Part shown: in pieces, positions 59,863-64,000 of the stretch
Layout of the letters: each line of letters opens with the position of its first letter
How positions within the stretch are numbered: position 1 is the stretch's first letter
Origin: Niallia alba
GTDB taxonomy: Bacteria > Bacillota > Bacilli > Bacillales > Cytobacillaceae
Direction of reading: 5' to 3'
DNA: 64,000 nt
Assembly (NCBI RefSeq): GCF_012933555.1
Contig: NZ_JABBPK010000001.1
Coordinates: forward strand, 1,714,001 to 1,778,000
Notes under the pieces: model-generated
What the model was told of the DNA's origin: nothing
The model's input: only the letters and a program-made list of their open reading frames with translations
Database searches by the model: none
Position numbers and translations under genes: made by a program

Positions 59863-61380
59863 ATGAAGTTTAAAAATTATCTTGTCTTTAATGTTTCTGT
59901 AATCATTTTATTATTGCTTGTATTAGTGGGAGTTTTTGCTCCAGAAACACTTGAACAAACTTCAGCTAATGCGCAATCTTTTATTACTGATTCATTTGGT
60001 TGGTATTATTTAATGGTGGTTACGTTTTTCGTAATCATTTGTTTATATTTATTGATAAGCCCTGTAGGGAAAATTAAATTAGGAAAACAAGAAGATAAGC
60101 CTGAGTTCTCGCGACTAGTATGGTTAGCGATGCTTTTTAGTGCTGGAATGGGAATAGGTCTTGTCTTTTATGGGACAGCCGAACCCTTAAGCCATTATGC
60201 AATAAGTTCTCCCACGAATGAAATTGGCACAGATCAAGGAATGAGAGATGCAATGAGATTTACCTATTTCCATTGGGGAATCCATGCTTGGGCAGTATAT
60301 GGAATTGTGGCCTTAAGCCTTGCCTATACTACTTTTAGGAAGGGGAGAAATTCATTAATAAGTTCAACTTTGAAGCCTTTATTAGGGGATTCGATGGATG
60401 GGAGATTGGGAAGGATCATTGATATTATTGCTGTTTTTGCAACTGTCACAGGTATTGCCACAACGCTTGGATTTGGGGCAGTGCAAATTAACGGAGGACT
60501 GTCCTTTCTTTATGGCATTCCATCAAGTTTTTTAACGCAATTTATTATTATCATTATAGTCACCGTGTTATTTTTACTTTCGGCAATTTCTGGTTTAGGC
60601 AAGGGAATTAAAATCCTCAGTAATGCCAATATGATTTTAGCTTTTATCTTATTTTTATTTGTTTTTATATTAGGAAATACTGTTTTTATTCTAAATTTAT
60701 TTACAGATACGATTGGTACGTATTTGCAAAATCTCATTCGGATGAGTTTTCGAATTGCTCCTTTAAATGGAGAAAATCGACAATGGATAGATGCTTGGAC
60801 GATTTTTTATTGGGCTTGGTGGATTGCATGGTCGCCTTTTGTTGGAATCTTTATTGCCCGTATCTCCAAAGGAAGAACAATTCGTGAATTTGTTACTTAC
60901 GTATTATTTATTCCCTCTTTAATTGGATTTTTATGGTTTACTGTATTTGGCGGAAATGCGATGTTGATAGAACATAAAGGATTAGGTTCTATCTCCACTT
61001 TTGCTACAGAAGAAACACTATTTGCACTTTTAGAGCATTATCCTCTGAGTTCTGTTTTATCAATTTTGGCCATTGTGCTCATAGGAGTATTCTTTATTAC
61101 CTCGGCAGACTCAGGTACATTCGTATTAGGAATGCTCTCAGCAAATGGAATACAAAATCCTAGTAATAGAATCAAAATTATTTGGGGACTCTTGCTTACA
61201 ACGATCTCACTTGTGTTGCTTTATTCTGGCGGATTACAAGCCTTGCAAAATATGATGATCATTGCGGCTCTCCCTTTTTCTGTTATTATGATTTTAATGA
61301 CGGTAAGTCTATTAAAGGAAGTACATCATGAAAAAGCGGAATACGAATCAAAGTGGAAGAAGAAAAAAGGCTCGATATAG
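59863..61380 (+). CDS. BCCT-family betaine/choline/carnitine transporter
   Basis: The 505-residue carrier has 12 helices and the BCCT signature: SAGMGIGLVFYGTAEPLSHYA and the aromatic box FYWAWWIAWSPFVGIFIARISKGRT. It is closest in look to OpuD, a sodium/betaine symporter. The start is ATG 59863 after AAGGAG. It is 97 bp after the oxidoreductase and may be separate from the sugar operon. Its stop codon lies in the loop of a duplicated terminator hairpin. Confidence 0.9.
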   Translation: MKFKNYLVFNVSVIILLLLVLVGVFAPETLEQTSANAQSFITDSFGWYYLMVVTFFVIICLYLLISPVGKIKLGKQEDKPEFSRLVWLAMLFSAGMGIGLVFYGTAEPLSHYAISSPTNEIGTDQGMRDAMRFTYFHWGIHAWAVYGIVALSLAYTTFRKGRNSLISSTLKPLLGDSMDGRLGRIIDIIAVFATVTGIATTLGFGAVQINGGLSFLYGIPSSFLTQFIIIIIVTVLFLLSAISGLGKGIKILSNANMILAFILFLFVFILGNTVFILNLFTDTIGTYLQNLIRMSFRIAPLNGENRQWIDAWTIFYWAWWIAWSPFVGIFIARISKGRTIREFVTYVLFIPSLIGFLWFTVFGGNAMLIEHKGLGSISTFATEETLFALLEHYPLSSVLSILAIVLIGVFFITSADSGTFVLGMLSANGIQNPSNRIKIIWGLLLTTISLVLLYSGGLQALQNMMIIAALPFSVIMILMTVSLLKEVHHEKAEYESKWKKKKGSI

Positions 61381-61700
61381 CATCGAGCCTCAGGCTGTAG
61401 ACAAACCCCTGAATTATAGAAATAGAGGTTTGTCTATAGTATATTTTATTAGTCTCTTTGAATAGAGATGTTGCTTTTCGTCCCATGGAAAGCGAGCGGA
61501 CGCCTCGGAAAACAAAGCCATCATCTTATGTTTAAAAAGTGGCTATTGTCCATCATCATAAACTAGCCATTTTTCTGTGCCCTCCTCGCTAATCCCACAG
61601 GAGACTCACCCTTCCACTCCAAGCAACGCATGAAAATTCAATGTGAGTTTCTAAAAATCTTTTTGTCGACAAACTAAAGGCTCGATATAACATCGAGCCT
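61368..61700. repeat. Duplicated terminator hairpin flanking a 287-bp insert
   Basis: A 23-bp hairpin unit (AGGCTCGAT...ATCGAGCCT) occurs at 61368-61390 without a T-run and again at 61678-61700 with six T; one base differs. The 287 bp between hold an AGACAAACC/GGTTTGTCT hairpin and a CCCATGGAAAGCGAG core related to the type A/B elements. No ORF is credible. It looks like an element inserted at the BCCT terminator with duplication of the site. Confidence 0.6.
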
Positions 61701-61709
61701 TTTTTCTTC

Positions 61710-62099
61710 TTAATCTTCTTCTTTGTCTTTATTAAACCATAATGGCTCATAATCATCGACTTCACCATTGTAATTTATCAAAATTTCTTCGCCAGCTTTT
61801 ATATCCTTATAAGCGAAATAGTCAAAGGTGTGCTTATCAAAATTGATTTCATAAGTGGCATTTGGTTCATAGGAATGGTTAAAAAGCATGCCATAGCCTA
61901 AAACAACTGCACTGTGATTAATGCCATATTCATAAACATAATCTTCTAGTACTGTTTTTTCAATATACTTATGTTGGTCATTTGGATAAGGAACTACTGG
62001 GGCTTCATGAAATAAGGTCCCTTTTTTAATATCGCATGTAGCAAATACGCCTCTATTAAATTCTCCATCACTTAAAGGAGATGTTTTAATTTCAATCAT
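61710..62099 (-). CDS. Small SET-domain protein
   Basis: The 129-residue protein is a minimal SET domain. RGVFATCDIKKGTLF is the first motif, LFNHSYEPNA the NHSxxPN motif, and AGEEILINYN matches the GEExxxxY motif that completes the knot. Bacterial stand-alone SET proteins are presumed SAM-dependent lysine methyltransferases; the substrate is unknown. The start is ATG 62099. It is convergent with the BCCT gene and divergent from truA. Confidence 0.85.
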   Translation of the reverse strand: MIEIKTSPLSDGEFNRGVFATCDIKKGTLFHEAPVVPYPNDQHKYIEKTVLEDYVYEYGINHSAVVLGYGMLFNHSYEPNATYEINFDKHTFDYFAYKDIKAGEEILINYNGEVDDYEPLWFNKDKEED

Positions 62100-62284
62100 T
62101 AATGATCACCTACAACTCTTTATATAGTTTATTGCTATATCTTACTCTAACATTGATTCTTTTATTTAGGAAATAAATTAAATAAAAAAATTTATAAAAA
62201 AGGAGTATTTCCGTTATAATCTTACTTTTCAGCCAATGATAATGATAGAGATAATAGTGTATAATGAGGGATATTCTTTAGGTT

Positions 62285-62395
62285 TATACCCGCAGCCTGA
62301 ATATATTTTGATAGCTCTCGCATGAGCCTACCGGTATTCAAGCTGTTCAGTATTTTTAAATTTATTGTATTGAAAAACAATAATCCTTTAAGAAC
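62285..62395. repeat. Degenerate type B repeat, copy B4
   Basis: ACCCGCAGCCTGAATA...TACCGGTATTC...TATTGAAAAACAATAATCC matches the type B element (in the orientation of 63233-63423) with its centre lost. It supplies a false upstream ATG for truA. Confidence 0.5.
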
Positions 62396-62420
62396 AAAAA
62401 AGAAGAGAACAGGAGAACAA

Positions 62421-63158
62421 ATGAAAAATTATAAATTGCTTATTCAATATGACGGTGGACGTTACAAAGGGTGGCAACGCCTTGGTAATGGAGACCAATC
62501 GATTCAAGGGAAAATTGAAAATGTCCTAACAGAAATGGCTGGAGAAAAAATAGAAATTATTGGCTGCAGCAGAACGGATGCAGGGGTACACGCTTTATCT
62601 CAGGTTGCGAATTTCAAGATGAATAAAGACATGACTGAAACAGAAGTAATGGATTATGTTAATCACTATTTACCGAATGATATTAGCCTTTTGAAAGTAG
62701 AAAATGTTTCAGATCGTTTTCATGCAAGATATAATGCAAAGGATAAGATATATTTGTATAAAATTTGGAATAAATCGTATAGCAATCCATTTATGCGTAA
62801 ATATAGTATGCATGTAGAGAAACGATTAAATAAAAATAAAATGGAGCAAGCTGCAGTTCATTTTGTCGGAAAACATGACTTTACTACTTTTTCAAATGCG
62901 AAATCAAAGAAGAAATCAATGGTTAGGGAAATTTATTTTATTGATATAAAAGAGGAAGCTGGATTTATTGAAATTCGTGTAAGCGGCGATGGTTTTCTTT
63001 ACAATATGGTCAGAAAAATGGTTGGAACACTTATTGAGGTTGGGCTAGGAAAAATAGATGGAGATACTATTCCAACTATTATTGCAGAAAAAGATCGTAG
63101 TCAGATAGGCATGATGGCAGAAGCCAACGGATTATTTTTAGAAAAAGTAAAGTTTTAA
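62421..63158 (+). CDS. truA: tRNA pseudouridine(38-40) synthase TruA
   Basis: The 245-residue enzyme isomerises uridines 38-40 in tRNA anticodon arms. The catalytic Asp is in CSRTDAGVHALSQVANF; YDGGRYKGWQ at the start, RDFLYNMVRKMVGT-like text near the end and SGDGFLYNMVRKM support the call. I use ATG 62421 after AGGAGAACA; an in-frame ATG at 62322 lies in repeat B4 and adds an unrelated 33-residue tail. It is a paralogue candidate of the ribosomal-operon truA, which is not visible here. Confidence 0.93.
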   Translation: MKNYKLLIQYDGGRYKGWQRLGNGDQSIQGKIENVLTEMAGEKIEIIGCSRTDAGVHALSQVANFKMNKDMTETEVMDYVNHYLPNDISLLKVENVSDRFHARYNAKDKIYLYKIWNKSYSNPFMRKYSMHVEKRLNKNKMEQAAVHFVGKHDFTTFSNAKSKKKSMVREIYFIDIKEEAGFIEIRVSGDGFLYNMVRKMVGTLIEVGLGKIDGDTIPTIIAEKDRSQIGMMAEANGLFLEKVKF

Positions 63159-63170
63159 AAAGAATGAGAC

Positions 63171-63208
63171 AAAGCAAGTGGTTATATTTGACCTACTTGC
63201 TTTTTTTT
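63171..63208 (+). terminator. Terminator after truA
   Basis: AAGCAAGT pairs with ACTTGCTT with GG/CC extending it, followed by ten T. Confidence 0.9.
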
Positions 63209-63232
63209 TTGCTGGTTTCAATCATTAATAAA

Positions 63233-63423
63233 GGCTGTTTTCGTAAAGTTTGTTGCGATTACCCACAGCTGGAATACACGCTTGAGTCTCCTCAGCTTCG
63301 CTTCCGGGAGTTTCAGACTGTCTGGCTAGTCCCCGTGGCCGTCTTCGTGTATTCCGGTTGCTCCATTTTTCCAACTAATTCTTTTTTTCTATTGAAAAAA
63401 CATCAATCCTGTAGAAAAAAGCC
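63233..63423. repeat. Type B dispersed repeat, copy B2
   Basis: Ends GGCTGTTTTC and GAAAAAAGCC bound 191 bp, in the opposite orientation to B1. The core CTGGAATACACG...CGTGTATTCCGG is the same inverted repeat as in A2 and B1. Confidence 0.78.
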
Positions 63424-63538
63424 TTAGTAAAAGACGAGCTCCTAGTGGAAGCACAACAAAGTATCGAAAAGAGTCACTTGGATAATGGCTAATCGCTCTT
63501 TTATGGAAAAATAATTTTTCTATACCTGTGTAAAAGCT
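63424..63538. other. Gene-free interval before the pncB promoter
   Basis: No ORF or RNA is evident. It follows repeat B2 and leads into the promoter of the nicotinate phosphoribosyltransferase gene. Confidence 0.4.
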
Positions 63539-63584
63539 TTGTCAAAAGAGAATGATTTGACAATGAAAAGGATATTTATATAAC
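63539..63584 (+). promoter_or_regulatory. Promoter with overlapping TTGTCAAA inverted repeat
   Basis: TTGTCAAA-N9-TTTGACAA (63539-63563) is perfect and overlaps TTGACA (63557-63562), which with TATAAC 16 bases later (63579-63584) makes a promoter. A NAD-metabolism repressor such as NiaR could bind it; that is inference. Confidence 0.5.
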
Positions 63585-63664
63585 AAAGAGAGATTTGTCA
63601 CATGCTATGGCAATAGACAATGTTTTTAGAACTAGAAATTAATTTAGCAAGAGGAGGAAAATAG

Positions 63665-64000
63665 ATGAACTATGCGGATGACAGTCTTATGCTTCATACA
63701 GATCTTTATCAAATTAATATGATGGAGACATACTGGAGAGATGGGATACATAAACGAAAAGCAGTATTTGAACTTTATTTTCGTAAGCTTCCATTTGGTA
63801 ATGGTTTTGCCGTTTTTGCGGGATTAGAACGAATTTTAAACTATATACAAAATTGTCGTTTTACAGATAGTGATATTGCCTACTTAAGAAACGAAGTTGG
63901 TTATAAGGAAGATTTTCTTGCCTATTTGAAAAATTTAACTTTTTCTGGAGACATCTATTGTATGGAGGAAGGGGAGTTGGTATTTGCTAATGAACCAATT
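63665..64000 (+). CDS. pncB: Nicotinate phosphoribosyltransferase, N-terminal part
   Basis: The gene runs off the window; 112 codons are seen. DDSLMLHTDLYQINMMETYWRDGIHKRKAVFELYFRKLPFGNGFAVFAGLERIL (in pieces: DLYQINM, FELYFRKLPF, FAVFAGLERIL) matches the PncB family, which salvages nicotinate to NaMN with PRPP. The start is ATG 63665 after GAGGAGG. An inverted repeat covers its -35 region. Confidence 0.9.
   Translation, partial: MNYADDSLMLHTDLYQINMMETYWRDGIHKRKAVFELYFRKLPFGNGFAVFAGLERILNYIQNCRFTDSDIAYLRNEVGYKEDFLAYLKNLTFSGDIYCMEEGELVFANEPI

Noticed and set aside
62322-62420. Upstream start of truA
   Set aside because: The extra 33 residues are encoded by a degenerate type B repeat and the ATG at 62421 has the better ribosome site.
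5506-63423. CRISPR array made of the repeated sequences
   Set aside because: The repeats are long, dispersed, imperfect and not regularly spaced; no cas genes are present.

Overview
The window comes from a low-GC, spore-forming member of the Bacillaceae (Bacillus in the broad sense). The grounds are strong AGGAGG ribosome binding sites, many TTG and GTG starts, U-tailed hairpin terminators, SleB-like spore-cortex hydrolases, YesM/YesN/YesL and YuzB-type proteins, a TcyP-type cystine carrier, a preQ1-I riboswitch and a TPP riboswitch. I cannot name the species from the sequence alone. I saw no rRNA, tRNA, CRISPR array or prophage.

Layout. 1-2.1 kb: the end of a sugar-related operon (oxidoreductase tail and two sugar isomerase-like TIM barrels). 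2.4-5.5 kb: a LysM/SleB hydrolase, then a TPP riboswitch that now drives a wrecked thiG/thiH locus, then a small protein kinase. 6.3-11.1 kb: a flavin monooxygenase coupled to an ATP-grasp ligase, and an osmoprotectant ABC importer whose fused permease/binding protein seems to start at an AUU codon. 12-21.4 kb: rRNA methyltransferase RlmD, a second SleB-like hydrolase, an ECF-promoter-driven lipoprotein, an IclR regulator, DoxX, LysR with an acetyltransferase and a divergent permease, and small conserved proteins. 22-28 kb: a complete ugp operon for glycerophosphodiester uptake and hydrolysis, ended by an IS4-family insertion (27967-29368). 29.4-41.4 kb: an HTH/TPR regulator and an MFS exporter with shared palindromes, a large two-module prenyl-synthase-like protein, a metallo-beta-lactamase-fold protein, GNATs, an amidase, an SDR and a CPBP protease. 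41.5-44.1 kb: a preQ1-controlled queC-queD-queE-folE operon. 44.4-45.6 kb: an ECF sigma factor and its membrane anti-sigma factor. 45.6-50.9 kb: cystine carrier, alkyltransferase, YuzB-like protein, Fe-S-type regulator, sodA, FMN reductase. 50.9-61.4 kb: a YesM/YesN two-component system divergent from an oligosaccharide ABC importer that lacks its own ATPase, then YesL-like, oxidoreductase and BCCT genes. 61.7-64 kb: a SET-domain protein, truA and the start of a nicotinate phosphoribosyltransferase gene.

How the parts fit. The anti-sigma factor's extracytoplasmic domain is clearly paralogous to the lipoprotein 30 kb away (14588-15136). The lipoprotein gene has an exact TGAAAC-N16-CGTA ECF-type promoter and the sigma operon has a similar upstream sequence, which suggests one small envelope-signal regulon. 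Other points of interest are the two-module prenyl synthase (32444-34810), the decayed riboswitch-controlled thiamin locus, the IS that replaced the last residue and stop codon of a phosphodiesterase gene, and at least two families of short terminal-inverted-repeat elements. Family assignments rest on motifs read by eye; no database search was possible.
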